Shown here piece after piece: positions 10,901-21,337 of a stretch of DNA of 64,000 nucleotides (its first letter is position 1; every line of letters begins with the position of its first letter). The stretch is from Thioclava marina. GTDB lineage: Bacteria; Pseudomonadota; Alphaproteobacteria; Rhodobacterales; Rhodobacteraceae. The notes under the pieces are model-generated. The model searched no databases. It saw nothing but the letters and a program-made list of their open reading frames with translations, and had not been told where the DNA came from. Both the position numbers and the translations under genes were made by a program. Location of the stretch: positions 496,001 to 560,000 of the forward strand of contig NZ_MPZS01000003.1 of the NCBI RefSeq assembly GCF_002020135.1, written 5' to 3'.

Positions 10901-11794
10901 GTAGGACGGATCGGAGGGATCGACCCAGAGCGGATCGTTCGGGCTCAGCGGGATCATCACCACGCCGCCGGTCTTCTGGATGAAGTCCAGCCCGTGATCG
11001 AAGAACTGACCGAAAGCCACGAACCATTCGTTATAGGTCACGCCGCCAAGGATGCCGGGGTTCGGCATGAAGGCGGTGGTGATATCGCCCACGACCGAGT
11101 TCGACACCGCCACGGCCTCGCCGCCCAGGTTGTTCATCGCGGCCACGGCGGCGGGGTTGTAGTTCGGATCGGAGGTGTCGACATTCGAGCTGGTGATGAG
11201 TTGCGAGATCAGGCGCGGGGCGCTGTCCACCACGACCGAGCTGTTGAGAATGTCCTGCGTCGAGCCGTCGGGAGCGAACTGGTATTCCGCCTGGGCATCC
11301 GCCATGAGCGCCATCATCGACATCGCGTCGACGGTCGGCACGTAATCGGCCTCGCCGGGCATGCGGCCCTCGCTATCGGCCACGAACATCGAGGGCGCCA
11401 TCGACATCGGATTGTCGACCAGAACGTCTTTCGAGGTCGCGACGTAATCGGGATCATCGGGCATCCGGCCCTCGCTGTCAGGCAGGATCAGCGTGATCCA
11501 CATCTTCTGCACGGTGGCATAGCTCGTACCGTATTCCAGTTCGGTCGGATGGTTCGTCGCGAACATCCGCAGGAACTCGGTATCGGCCTGACCCCAGTCG
11601 GGATGCACATTGCCGCCGCTCCAGACGATCGTGCCGTCTTCGGCCACCGTGTAGCCGCCCGCGAGGTTGTTGTTTTGCCCCGAGACCTCGCGCACACCGT
11701 TCGGGTCGAGCGCGCTCGTGAGCCGTGAATAATCGTTGAGGATATTCACCTGTTGCAGAAGATAGTCGAGATCGGCTCCGGCAAGATTGATCAT
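4985..11794 (-). CDS. Giant RTX haem peroxidase (animal-peroxidase superfamily), type I secreted
   Basis: A 2269-residue exported peroxidase. The animal haem peroxidase core spans about residues 230-900. The residues known from myeloperoxidase are visible: distal Gln263, Asp266 and His267 in GQFFDHGLDF; the Arg573/Glu576 pair in GRVNENITLTSVHH; the proximal His718 in FRLGHSQLRETV; and the ARGRDVGLPTLN block. The haem-ester Asp and Glu are kept, and the myeloperoxidase Met position is Asn577. A jelly-roll-like region (about 1100-1250) follows. RTX nonapeptide blocks lie at about 1270-1500 and 1960-2110, and the C-terminus FELDLSGRHTLDASDF is a type I secretion signal. There is no Sec signal peptide. 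The start is preceded by AGGGGGTTAC. Family members such as Pseudomonas putida PehA are secreted peroxidases linked to colonisation; the substrate here (halide or phenolic) is unknown. Confidence 0.92.
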   Translation of the reverse strand: MINLAGADLDYLLQQVNILNDYSRLTSALDPNGVREVSGQNNNLAGGYTVAEDGTIVWSGGNVHPDWGQADTEFLRMFATNHPTELEYGTSYATVQKMWITLILPDSEGRMPDDPDYVATSKDVLVDNPMSMAPSMFVADSEGRMPGEADYVPTVDAMSMMALMADAQAEYQFAPDGSTQDILNSSVVVDSAPRLISQLITSSNVDTSDPNYNPAAVAAMNNLGGEAVAVSNSVVGDITTAFMPNPGILGGVTYNEWFVAFGQFFDHGLDFIQKTGGVVMIPLSPNDPLWVDPSDPSYISGVSNMMMLSRAKLSNPDTDFDANGNLLPGVTPLYNNNTGLMIDQSQTYGSHEAVNVLVRQYDASGTVTGLLINGAEDGTVHRADASGNLVALDVSMGPAMAPDGTMVDGTNELASWADMKVNATRIGIELIDTDVLDCPWINADAIGRLTYTPQSDFLFRSDQSVADLEAIASTTGIEIGGVTYTSYADLAAAGFDPFLRWTLTDAMEGQCAAADIGEVRTTNQAILLDIAHGAAPGFDSQGHELDPASDPGAGTFTYDDELLARHKVSGDGRVNENITLTSVHHVFHEEHNIQALNVKMAAVRDAVASNDLSGLNGESAENEGWLAVDVDQATFDSWAGLDMTDDAVVQGIVDSLTWDGERVYQAARIITESEYNHIAVDQYMTTLYPALPEFVSYSADINLNISLEFAQAVFRLGHSQLRETVQIAVTDEAGVNPGEPGYVPTYVEKGLFDVFLNPDQFDVYGASGIAAGLLTQQGNEMDEFVTAALQQSLVGVPLDLPALNIARGRDVGLPTLNELRQQVFDGLTMNTSNNTNGSGIAPYHSWEDFGAHLRTPESLVNFIAAYGRDEDGTFGLQAARDAYQAGTGELWQIREAAQAILDAAADASDPMHDAALMFMRGSGEPTYTPGEGWTLSDGEGDQGFWDIDLWVGGLAEQAMFDGPLGTTFSFILLDFTQRLQDGDRFYYLYRMPVGHHLGDQIIGEQFAHLVMRTTGLEHIPDAFATPSATYVLDGTTSAGTIHDNARDGLVAEGTDNYGYNDYFNATLERLPDEVKDVALANAGFEAEDFTGPGVTSNGAGVRVAGTPEGWELAVATNGNLALGGGGIWDPSTNVMDEAGHDGSQAAYISSNRMLRQNGDGPLAEGNTYALTVTIGNRAQNNDFDVTVRIVAEDGSVLAETHLMDASLDPNVTVVGSGEWATVTLETLPVNAMYDGMGYRIEIVNATPSGNIAFIDNVSLVKTIPGGPANDGHITVIGLSGDDFIVGALGDDVLYGDEGSDRIEGAQGNDHIYGGDGDDYITDYENDDFILGGAGNDTIFAGPGVLDTSHGNEGDDEVHGGDGIDEVFGDDGDDRLYGEGDTDLMMGGDGNDYMDGGDSVDEMFGGNGSDWMVGGVGDDNINGGSGNDLLEGGLGPTANDGDRLNGDSPAQLNPVIEFNGDGTEGDMDIGSYEDAYINVVANLQTSNNAGTGSVLMDQYAFLEGLVGSRYNDDLTGADENGIGSNGANNYLVGGGGDDRMTGLGDGGDESTGQADFIFGDSVIVDSNLYWIGDNRHDQSVTVDHYIENWYGTGDTRVVFSDGSLGHILGDTGTDGTDTAVYTGNRDDYRIELISMNGHQAVKITDLRSPTDQNGNPVATDGVDILVGVEWAEFADGETVSLNVDPMSDIMWSATGSNGSGFGGGSTIARLSADVPFGAQADYEVVSGDPRIYLGGFNQDQVRVSGGLGNNEALSATIQATDPSGTQVTETFDIVTGDATDQVIDLSASTNDTTIYGREGNDTITGGAGNDSIVWNVTNGNFFNPARPDGRDFVDGGANGAAGDRFIVTGNNSRETFVIYTVAAAIAANLTVQNAAAEIVITRNGDVIAELANIEEITINTLDVTADNGNGVPDGGNTGGFFGDNVSVVGDFSGTSLNYSTITVNGDDGDDTVDISQLTSDHRIVFRGGGGDNVLVGGERSQDVLVDARHGSAQDGTDPDSPDEDESAMPEGLVLVGDDTNETFIGAAGNDIIFAGGGADNALGNEGDDMIFGDGGADRIFGGEGNDVIEAGKGDDMVFADAGDDMVIATEEDGRDSYWGGEGSDTLDYAAISQSVEVDLGHGTNGHGQVMIGETADQIYSFENVITGSGDDTIIANGSVNVMDGGGGHDTFVFASAADADGDRINGFAPGDKIDLSGIDADQGTAGAQSFVLFAAGDFSAAGELRISYEMRDDGEHTIIAGNVDDDLEADFELDLSGRHTLDASDFNGVN

Positions 11795-12045
11795 TGTAAC
11801 CCCCTAAGACCTGCGGGCCTGCATCGCAGACCCAGATACACCCATCGCCGGATGCTTGATCGTCGGAGAGTTGAAACGAGACGGCCGCATCTTCCTGCGC
11901 CGATCATCTCGCCGTCACCCCCACAAGCACGGCGCTTTCCCGTATTCCATGACGCCACGGAATGACCGGGACGAAAATTGTCTTAGGTCCAACGAGTTTT
12001 TCCCCTATGGTCGGGAACGGTCTTCGCCAAAGGACGGATGGGGCG

Positions 12046-13524
12046 ATGCGACTAAGGTCTGGTGTCGATGCGGCGAAGGTCGGATTTGCCGGCAGTTTCG
12101 CCCGCTGGTTACGGAACCCGCTGAGATGGTTTCTCGGCATCTCCCTGTCGTCGCAATTCCTTGTCGGTCTTGGCCTCGTCCTCAGCCTTGCGCTGGCCTC
12201 ACTCGCCTATTGGATCAATACCCGCGCGACGACGCGACTTCTGGATGCGAGTGCCGATACCGCGGCCTTCTACATGCAGAACCTGTTGCAGCCGCATGTT
12301 CAGACGCTCGGGCGCGGCGAGCCGCTGCACCCGGTTGATCTGGTGGCGCTGCACAATCTGACAAACGCGTTTCGCGACCAGGGCCATTTCCTCGCGATCA
12401 AGATCTGGAGCCGTGATGGCAAGCTGATCTTCTCGCCCAAGGAGCATGTCGTCGAAGCCCATCCCGACAACGAGATATTCGAGGCGCTGGAGGGCAATGT
12501 GCTCGGCCGATTTCCCGATCTCGGCGATTCCGCGCATGATGCCGAGCGTGCGCTCGGCGTGAAGCTGTATGAAATCTACGCCCCGCTGCGCGACCTCGAG
12601 ACCGGCTCGATCCTCGCGGTGGGCGAGTTCTACCAGAATGCCGATGTCATCCGCGCGGCGCTCGTGAATTCGGCCACCAGGACCTGGATGTTCGTGGCGC
12701 CGCTCGCGCTGACCGTTTTCACCATGCTCTTCCTGATCGTGCGCCGGGGGAGCCTCACCATCGAGCGCCAGAATGCCGAACTGCGACGTCAGTTCAGCGA
12801 GCGCGAGCAACTGCTCATGCGCAATTCGGAGCTGCATCGCTCGATCGCGGAGGCTTCGCAAAAGGCCGCGGGCATTGACGAACTGTCCAAGCGGCGCATC
12901 GGGTTGGAGCTGCATGACGGTGCGTGCCAGCTTCTGTCTTATCTCGTCTTGGAGATCGACCGGCTCGAGCGTGTGATTCGTTCGCCGAATGGTGCCGATG
13001 CCTCGAAGGCGGGCAAGATCGTTGACGAAATCGGAAAGGTCGCCCGCGACACGATGACTGAAATTCGTGCGATTTCGCGTGGCCTCGTCTCGCCGCATCT
13101 CGGCGCTGCGAAAGACCTTAATGTCCTGCTCGAAACGATCGCGAGCGATCACAAGCGCCGGACCGGTGCCGAGGTCGCGCTGGAGCTTGCACCGGACCCG
13201 CCCGACTTTCCCGAGACCACGCGATTGACCCTTGGCCGGATCGTGCAGGAAGCGTTCACCAATGCGGCGAAACACGCCCCCGGATCGAGCGCGAAAATCG
13301 AGACATATCAGAGTGATGGCTCGTTCGTCGTCCGGGTCTCCAATAGCGGCTCGGATGCGGCCGCCGAAGCCATGCAGCCGTCCGAGGGCGGGGATGGCGG
13401 GCTTGGCCTTCCGGGGATGACCTTCCGTGCGCAATCTCTGGGTGGAACGCTGGAGTTTCGCAAGCTCGCACCGCGCGGCGCGCAGGTGATCTGCCGCGTT
13501 CCGATCGAGGCCGAAGCGGACTAG
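12046..13524 (+). CDS. NarL-type sensor histidine kinase
   Basis: A membrane sensor kinase of the HisKA_3/NarX class. Two membrane segments (about residues 29-53 and 214-233) enclose a periplasmic sensor region of about 160 residues. A coiled coil follows (IERQNAELRRQFSEREQ), then the phosphoacceptor helix RRIGLELHDGACQLL (His near 290). The HATPase domain shows the N-box EAFTNAAKHA and the G-box GDGGLGLPGM. The open frame extends back to 11962, but the ATG at 12046 has AAGGA upstream and yields a compact N-terminus. It is divergent from the RTX peroxidase operon across a 251-bp intergenic region and lies upstream of a NarL-type regulator, its likely partner. The stimulus is unknown. Confidence 0.85.
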   Translation: MRLRSGVDAAKVGFAGSFARWLRNPLRWFLGISLSSQFLVGLGLVLSLALASLAYWINTRATTRLLDASADTAAFYMQNLLQPHVQTLGRGEPLHPVDLVALHNLTNAFRDQGHFLAIKIWSRDGKLIFSPKEHVVEAHPDNEIFEALEGNVLGRFPDLGDSAHDAERALGVKLYEIYAPLRDLETGSILAVGEFYQNADVIRAALVNSATRTWMFVAPLALTVFTMLFLIVRRGSLTIERQNAELRRQFSEREQLLMRNSELHRSIAEASQKAAGIDELSKRRIGLELHDGACQLLSYLVLEIDRLERVIRSPNGADASKAGKIVDEIGKVARDTMTEIRAISRGLVSPHLGAAKDLNVLLETIASDHKRRTGAEVALELAPDPPDFPETTRLTLGRIVQEAFTNAAKHAPGSSAKIETYQSDGSFVVRVSNSGSDAAAEAMQPSEGGDGGLGLPGMTFRAQSLGGTLEFRKLAPRGAQVICRVPIEAEAD

Positions 13525-13729
13525 ATCTTTCGCCCGGACAGATCGAAGGGCGTATGCGGGTAATCCCCAATAGATATCCTTCAAATGTCTTTTTTAATTG
13601 AGATTATTCTCGGTCGCTTCATTCTTGAGAGACTGGGGAAAGATGATCTCGCTACGAATAGTCCGGTGAACGAGCCGGATCGCGTTGGGGTGACGCTGCG
13701 GCGAGATCATCGCAAAGGGGTAATTTGAA
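13525..13729. other. AT-rich spacer between kinase and regulator genes
   Basis: This 205-bp gap is clearly more AT-rich than its surroundings, with T-runs near 13585-13610. It separates two genes that usually overlap or abut. No coding frame is convincing. A separate promoter for the regulator is the simplest reading; no strong -35/-10 pair was identified. Confidence 0.4.
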
Positions 13730-14401
13730 ATGGCTCATTTTGTGGGAACGACCGCTTGCATCGTCGATGACCATCCGATTTTTCGGCAGGGTCTTTGCGC
13801 TGTCTTGAATGAAACGCTCGAAATCGAAGTACTTGCGCAGGGAGGGAGCGCAGCCGACGCGGTCGAACTCACGCGCCGCCAAAGTCCCGATATCATGATC
13901 CTCGATCTCACGATGCCCGGCGGCGGGCTGAATGCACTGCGTGCGATCATGGAAAGCGATCCGTCGATGCAATGCATCCTGCTGACCGCCTGCGACGATC
14001 CCGAAACCGCAATCGAGGCGATGAGCGCAGGGGCCAAGGGCTACATCCTCAAGGGGGTCGGTGTTGCGGAACTGGAAGCGGCGATCGACGCGATCCTTCA
14101 TGGCGGCACGTTCGTGTCTCCCAACTTTGCCGCGGCGCTTCTGCAAGCGGCGCTCTCGGGGCAGGAGAGGGACGACAAGGGGGGCGCTCTCACGCATCGC
14201 GAGATGCAGGTTCTTCGCGAGCTGGAACGTGGCAAGACCAATCGCGAGATCGCAAAACGCCTCGCGATCAGCGAGAAGACGGTCAAGTTCTACATGACGA
14301 ATATCATGCAGAAATACGGGGTGAAGAACCGGCTCGAAGCGGTGATCGCGCATCGTCATGCGCATGAGCGCGCGCTCTCGGGACAGACGCGCCTGTCATA
14401 G
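13730..14401 (+). CDS. NarL/FixJ-family response regulator
   Basis: A 223-residue DNA-binding response regulator. The receiver domain has the acidic pair in VDDHP, the phosphoacceptor Asp59 in DIMILDLTMPG and the conserved Lys in KGYILKG. The C-terminal LuxR-type helix-turn-helix reads LTHREMQVLRELERGKTNREIAKRLAISEKTVK in two parts. AAGGGG lies about 10 bp before the ATG. It is the expected partner of the upstream kinase. Its targets may include the divergent peroxidase operon, but this is inferred only from position. Confidence 0.9.
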   Translation: MAHFVGTTACIVDDHPIFRQGLCAVLNETLEIEVLAQGGSAADAVELTRRQSPDIMILDLTMPGGGLNALRAIMESDPSMQCILLTACDDPETAIEAMSAGAKGYILKGVGVAELEAAIDAILHGGTFVSPNFAAALLQAALSGQERDDKGGALTHREMQVLRELERGKTNREIAKRLAISEKTVKFYMTNIMQKYGVKNRLEAVIAHRHAHERALSGQTRLS

Positions 14402-14493
14402 GCGCGGCTCCGTTGCCACCATTGCAATGACGCAAGGGTGCTTTGCCGGGCGTCTGGTCGGACTGAGTGATTGCCGCCCTGAGTGCGGCCCGC

Positions 14494-15411
14494 TCATGTC
14501 GTGGTCTCGCGAATACGTGCCGCCTCGTGGAGCATCTCCGTCAGATGCACGATCTCGGGCCGCTCAGTCATCTCGCGTTTCATCGTCAGTCCCACGGCGC
14601 CGGACATGAACTGAGCAGTAAGTGGCAGGCTGATCAGCTGCCCTGAATCGAGTTCTCGGGCGATCACCCCGCGCGAGATGAACCAGAGCATGTCGGAGTT
14701 CTCGAGCAGGCCGAGGCCGGTGGCGAGTGAGACGGTCTCGATCGTGCAGCGCGGCTCGGTGATGCCCTGTGCACCCAGATAATCGTCGACGATCCGCCGG
14801 ATGATCGCACCGCGGGTGGGCAGGATGAGGTCGCAATGGCGCAGCGCCTCGGCGGCGCTCGCTTGCGCGAAAGGATGGCCGCGCCTTGCGGCGAGGATCA
14901 CCTCTTCTTCGTAGAGGAAATCGAAACGCAGACCGGGCATGTCGGCGGCGGCGGGCATCCGGCCGATCATCAGGTCGAGCGCGCCCGAGCGGATCCTATC
15001 GAGCAGGTAGAGGTTCGGCCCGGTGCTGATCGAAAGCCGGATGCCTGGGCGCGATCGGGTGAAGGCCAATGCGACCCCCGGAAAGAACGACCCCGCGACG
15101 GTGGGAAGGGCGCCGACATTGACCACATCCCCCGCACCATCGCCGCTCAGCGCGGCCGCCCCGGCCTCCAGCTCGTGCAGCGCCTGGATCGCGTGACGAC
15201 GGAAGGTCTCGCCGGCAGGGGTCATGTGCAAGCGCCGCCCACGCCGTTCCAGCAATGCCCCGCCCAGCATCTCCTCCATCTCGGAGAGCGTCTTCGACAG
15301 CGCCGGTTGCGAAATTCCCTGCTTGCGCGCGGCAGCAGAGACGCCCCCGGCCTCGACCGTGTCGAGGAAGGCGCGGATGTGACGAAGCTTGAGACCCTTA
15401 TGTATGGTCAT
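14494..15411 (-). CDS. pcaQ: LysR-family transcriptional activator of the pca operon (PcaQ-like)
   Basis: A 305-residue LysR-type regulator. The N-terminal winged helix-turn-helix lies at residues 8-65 (LRHIRAFLDTVEAGGVSAAA, then SQPALSKTLSEMEE). The substrate-binding domain follows (LSISTGPNLYLLDRIRSGALD). In alphaproteobacteria PcaQ responds to beta-carboxy-cis,cis-muconate and gamma-carboxymuconolactone and activates pcaDCHGB. Divergent placement 76 bp from pcaD fits this exactly. The gene name rests on context and family resemblance. Confidence 0.87.
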   Translation of the reverse strand: MTIHKGLKLRHIRAFLDTVEAGGVSAAARKQGISQPALSKTLSEMEEMLGGALLERRGRRLHMTPAGETFRRHAIQALHELEAGAAALSGDGAGDVVNVGALPTVAGSFFPGVALAFTRSRPGIRLSISTGPNLYLLDRIRSGALDLMIGRMPAAADMPGLRFDFLYEEEVILAARRGHPFAQASAAEALRHCDLILPTRGAIIRRIVDDYLGAQGITEPRCTIETVSLATGLGLLENSDMLWFISRGVIARELDSGQLISLPLTAQFMSGAVGLTMKREMTERPEIVHLTEMLHEAARIRETTT

Positions 15412-15444
15412 GGGGTTATGGATTAGCGTGCATTTTGTATTTGG

Positions 15445-15462
15445 CTCAAGCGAAAACTTGAG
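15445..15462. promoter_or_regulatory. Inverted repeat in the pcaQ-pcaD intergenic region, candidate operator
   Basis: CTCAAG-N6-CTTGAG is a perfect 6-bp dyad in an AT-rich stretch 25 bp upstream of the pcaD start. It does not match the ATAACC-N4-GGTTA type box described for rhizobial PcaQ. It could be a PcaQ site variant or bind another regulator. Confidence 0.35.
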
Positions 15463-15487
15463 AAAATATTATGCGGGGAGGAAGAGA

Positions 15488-16273
15488 ATGCACGCGCTGA
15501 CATTCGACTGGGGACATGTTCATTTCCGTGAGGACGGAACTACGAATGGACTCCCCATCATTTTTCTGAATTCGCTCGGCACCGATCTTCGGATGTGGGA
15601 AGGGCTCGTCGCGCCGCTTGGGGCGCATCGCTTGGTGCGGATGGACAAGCGCGGCCATGGGCTCAGCGCGCGCTCGCCAGAGGCACCGACGATCTCGGAT
15701 CTCGCAAGCGATGCCTTGGCGGTCGCCGATCATCTCGGGATCACGCGGGCGGTTTTCGTCGGTTGTTCGATCGGCGGGATGATCGCGCAGGAGATCGCGC
15801 GCATCGCCCCCGAGCGGGTTACGGCGCTGGTGTTGACCAACACCGCCGGAAAGATCGGGACGGAAGAAAGCTGGGCCGAACGGATCGCGGCGGTGCATCA
15901 GCAGGGCCTGCCCGCGATGACCGAGGGGATTCTCGCTCGCTGGTTCGGTCCCGGGTTTCGCGCAAGCGCCGATTGTGCGCTCTGGGCCACCGAGGTCTCG
16001 CGCTGCGACCCCGATGGATATGCAGGCTCCTGCGAGGCGCTTGCGAGGGCCGATCTGCGCGCGGCGCTGCCGAAGATCGCGGCGCCCACGCTGGTCATCG
16101 CGGGTGGCCATGACGGCGCGACGCCGCCCGAGCAGGTGCTCGGGATGGCGGCGCTCATCCCCGGCGCGCGCGCCGAACTGATCGAAGAAGCGGGCCATAT
16201 TCCGGCAATCGAACGGCCAGGCAACGTGGCCCGCCTCATCACCGAATTTCTGAAGGAGCACGATCTTGTCTGA
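15488..16273 (+). CDS. pcaD: 3-oxoadipate enol-lactonase
   Basis: An alpha/beta hydrolase of 261 residues that hydrolyses 3-oxoadipate enol-lactone to 3-oxoadipate. The nucleophile elbow VGCSIGGM places Ser94, and the C-terminal GHIPAIE supplies the catalytic His. The frame is open from 15389, but the ATG at 15488 (MHALTFDWG) has GGGAGGAAGAGA directly upstream. It is the first gene of the pca operon and overlaps pcaC by 8 bp. Confidence 0.93.
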   Translation: MHALTFDWGHVHFREDGTTNGLPIIFLNSLGTDLRMWEGLVAPLGAHRLVRMDKRGHGLSARSPEAPTISDLASDALAVADHLGITRAVFVGCSIGGMIAQEIARIAPERVTALVLTNTAGKIGTEESWAERIAAVHQQGLPAMTEGILARWFGPGFRASADCALWATEVSRCDPDGYAGSCEALARADLRAALPKIAAPTLVIAGGHDGATPPEQVLGMAALIPGARAELIEEAGHIPAIERPGNVARLITEFLKEHDLV

Positions 16274-16640
16274 CCGTTATGAAGCCGGGATGGAGACGCG
16301 CCGCCGTGTGCTCGGCGATGCCCATGTGAACAAGGCCGACGCCTGCAAGACCGAGTTCGACGCGCCGTTTCAGGAGTTCATCACCGAGGGCGCCTGGGGT
16401 TCGGTCTGGTCGCGCCCCGATCTGACCCCGCGCGAGCGCTCGATCGTGACGATCGCGCTCTTGGCCGCGCAGGGCAATCATGAGGAGATCGCGATGCATA
16501 CCCGCGCCACCGCCAACACGGGTGCGACGCCCGCGGATCTGCGCGAGGCGATGCTGCATGTCGCCGTCTATGCGGGCGTGCCGCGCGCCAATCACGCGAT
16601 CAAGATCATCAAGGAAACGCTGAAGGAGATGGGACAATGA
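16266..16640 (+). CDS. pcaC: 4-carboxymuconolactone decarboxylase
   Basis: A 124-residue protein of the CMD family, which decarboxylates gamma-carboxymuconolactone to 3-oxoadipate enol-lactone. Family blocks are present ([18 protein letters not shown] and [17 protein letters not shown]). The start is a TTG at 16266 with AAGGAG upstream inside the end of pcaD, giving MSDRYEAGM. The stop overlaps the pcaH start (ATGA), so the genes are translationally coupled. Confidence 0.93.
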   Translation: MSDRYEAGMETRRRVLGDAHVNKADACKTEFDAPFQEFITEGAWGSVWSRPDLTPRERSIVTIALLAAQGNHEEIAMHTRATANTGATPADLREAMLHVAVYAGVPRANHAIKIIKETLKEMGQ

Positions 16641-17359
16641 CCGGCCGCCTGATCCCGCGAGAAGCGGGCATTCACCCGCCCGCCTTCACGCCCACCTACA
16701 AGACCTCGGTGCTGCGCAGCCCGCAGCGCGCGCTGATTTCCTTCGACAGCTCGCCCAGCGAGGAAACCGGTCCGACCTTCGGTCATGTGAAGCTCGGTGC
16801 GCTCGATAACGACCTGCTGCTGAACTATGCCCGCCCCGGCGCAAGCGCCATTGGCGAGCGGATCATCGTGCATGGGCGGCTTCTGGACGAGAACGGCCGC
16901 CCGATCCCCGGCGCACTGATCGAGATCTGGCAGGCCAATGCGGGCGGGCGTTACCGGCACAAGAAGGACGGCTATCTGGCGGCCCTCGATCCCGATTTCG
17001 GCGGTTGCGGGCGCACCATCACCGGCGAGGATGGCTCTTATGCATTCCGCACCGTGAAGCCCGGCGCCTATCCCTGGCCGAACGGGCCGAACGAATGGCG
17101 CCCCGCCCATATCCATTTCTCGATCTTCGGGCACAGCTTCGGCCAGCGCCTGATCAGCCAGATGTATTTCGAGGGCGACCCGCTGATCGCGCGCTGTCCG
17201 ATCGCGCAGACCATTCCCGACAAGGCCGCGCTCGACCGCCTGATCGCGGGCCTCGACATGAGCGAGACGAAACCGATGGACGCGATCGCCTACCGGTTCG
17301 ACATCGTGCTGCGTGGTCATCGCCAAACCCTGTTCGAGAACCGTCCGGAGGGCATGTGA
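16637..17359 (+). CDS. pcaH: Protocatechuate 3,4-dioxygenase beta subunit
   Basis: The iron-bearing beta chain of the intradiol ring-cleavage dioxygenase that converts protocatechuate to 3-carboxy-cis,cis-muconate. The 240-residue length is normal. The four Fe(III) ligands can be placed: Tyr106 (GGRYRHKK), Tyr145 (PGAYPWPNG), and His158 and His160 ([11 protein letters not shown]). It starts in an ATGA overlap with pcaC, and its TGA overlaps the pcaG ATG by one base, which fits stoichiometric synthesis of the two subunits. Confidence 0.96.
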   Translation: MTGRLIPREAGIHPPAFTPTYKTSVLRSPQRALISFDSSPSEETGPTFGHVKLGALDNDLLLNYARPGASAIGERIIVHGRLLDENGRPIPGALIEIWQANAGGRYRHKKDGYLAALDPDFGGCGRTITGEDGSYAFRTVKPGAYPWPNGPNEWRPAHIHFSIFGHSFGQRLISQMYFEGDPLIARCPIAQTIPDKAALDRLIAGLDMSETKPMDAIAYRFDIVLRGHRQTLFENRPEGM

Positions 17360-17958
17360 TGGCGCAACGTCCCGAGAAACTGATCCTCACGCCCTCGCAG
17401 ACGGCGGGGCCTTACGTCCATATCGGCCTCGCGCCGGAAGCCTGCGGGATCGAGGATGCCCCCGTTGCGACGCTGGGCCGCGAGATCGCCGGGCCGGGTG
17501 CGAAGGGCGAGCGGATCACCGTGACCGGCCGCGTCGTCGATGGTGGCGATCTGCCGCTGCGCGATTGCCTGATCGAGACCTGGCAGGCAGATGCCTCGGG
17601 GATCTATTCCGGTCATGCGGGTGCCGATCCCGAGGTAGGAGGCTTTGGCCGCATCGCCGCCGATTTCGGCACGGGCGAGTTCTCCTTCGAGACGATCAAG
17701 CCGGGCGCGGTGAGCCTCGGCGCGGATCGCGCGGTCCCGCCGCATATCTCCTTCTGGATCTTCGCGCGTGGCATCAATCACGGGCTGCATACGCGGATGT
17801 ATTTCCCCGAGGACGATCTGTCGGGCGACCCGCTTCTGGGTCGCATCGAGCATCGCGACCGGATCGCGACCATGGTCGCCGAAGCCACCGGCCCGGGCGA
17901 ATACCGCTTTGAAATTCGCCTGCAAGGCCCGGGTGAAACCGTCTTCTTCGACATCTGA
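17359..17958 (+). CDS. pcaG: Protocatechuate 3,4-dioxygenase alpha subunit
   Basis: The 199-residue alpha chain pairs with PcaH in the dioxygenase. It shares the intradiol fold (LTPSQTAGPYVHIGL; DCLIETWQADASG; PPHISFWIFARGINHGLHTR in blocks) but lacks the full iron ligand set, as is normal for alpha chains. The start ATG at 17359 overlaps the pcaH stop by one base. A longer frame beginning at 17005 is antisense-free read-through of pcaH in another frame and is not used. Confidence 0.95.
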   Translation: MAQRPEKLILTPSQTAGPYVHIGLAPEACGIEDAPVATLGREIAGPGAKGERITVTGRVVDGGDLPLRDCLIETWQADASGIYSGHAGADPEVGGFGRIAADFGTGEFSFETIKPGAVSLGADRAVPPHISFWIFARGINHGLHTRMYFPEDDLSGDPLLGRIEHRDRIATMVAEATGPGEYRFEIRLQGPGETVFFDI

Positions 17959-17961
17959 GCC

Positions 17962-18800
17962 ATGACCCCAGACCCCTGCATCATCTGCGTTGCGATCACC
18001 GGTTCCGTGCCGAAGAAAGCCGACAACCCGGCCGTGCCGATCACGATCGCCGAGCAGATCGAGTCGACCCATGCCGCTTTCGAGGCGGGCGCGACGATCG
18101 CCCATTGCCATGTGCGCGGCGAGGATGGCGCGCCCAGTTCCGACCCCGACCGTTTCGAGCGGCTGATGGAAGGGCTGCGCAACCATTGCCCCGGCATGAT
18201 CGTGCAGCTCTCGACCGGCGGGCGCTCGGGCGCGGGCAAGACGCGCGGCGGGATGCTGCCCTTGCGTCCCGACATGGCCTCGCTGTCGGTCGGTTCGAAC
18301 AATTTCCCGACACGCGTCTATGAGAACCCGCCGGATCTCGTCGACTGGCTGGCAGCGGAGATGAAGACCTACAACGTGCGTCCCGAGATCGAGTGCTTCG
18401 ATCTCAGCCATATCTTCCAGGCGGCCAGGATGGTGCGTGACGGGCGGCTGCCCGCCAATGTCCATGTGCAATTCGTGATGGGCGTGAAGAACGCGATGCC
18501 GGTGGATCGCGCGGCCTTCGATTTCATGCGCGAGACCCGTGCGCGGCTCTTGCCCGAGGCGACGTGGTGTGCCGCCGGGATCGGACCGGGGCAGATCACG
18601 ATCAACGAATGGTGCGTCGAGACGGGCGGGCATTGCCGCACCGGACTCGAGGACAATATCCGGCTTGATCGCGACACGCTCGCCCCCTCGAACGCGGCGC
18701 TGGTGAAGCGCGTGGTCGATCTGTGCGACAGGGCGGGCCGTCCCGTCGCGACTTGGCAGCAGGCGCGAGAGTGCCTTGCATTGCCGCTGCGGGAGGTCGC

Positions 18801-18804
<4 letters not shown>
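17962..18804 (+). CDS. Beta-keto acid cleavage enzyme (BKACE, formerly DUF849), probably acting on 3-oxoadipate
   Basis: A 280-residue zinc enzyme of the 3-keto-5-aminohexanoate cleavage (Kce/BKACE) family. These enzymes condense a beta-keto acid with acetyl-CoA to give acetoacetate and a new acyl-CoA. Zinc ligands His48 and His50 lie in AHCHVRGEDG, with QLSTGGRSG and the EDNI motif near the end. It starts 3 bp after pcaG and its stop overlaps the pcaB start. Family knowledge: some members use 3-oxoadipate, producing succinyl-CoA and acetoacetate. Inference: it replaces PcaIJ/PcaF here, since neither is in the cluster. The exact substrate is not proven by sequence. Confidence 0.88.
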
Positions 18805-21289
<2,485 letters not shown>

Positions 21290-21337
21290 CAAGCGAAATC
21301 GCCCCCGCGCGAGGGGCATATAGGGAGGAAAACAAGA

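Noticed and set aside
9059-11728. Long plus-strand open frame opposite the peroxidase
   Set aside because: No family resemblance; the minus strand encodes an intact peroxidase active site.
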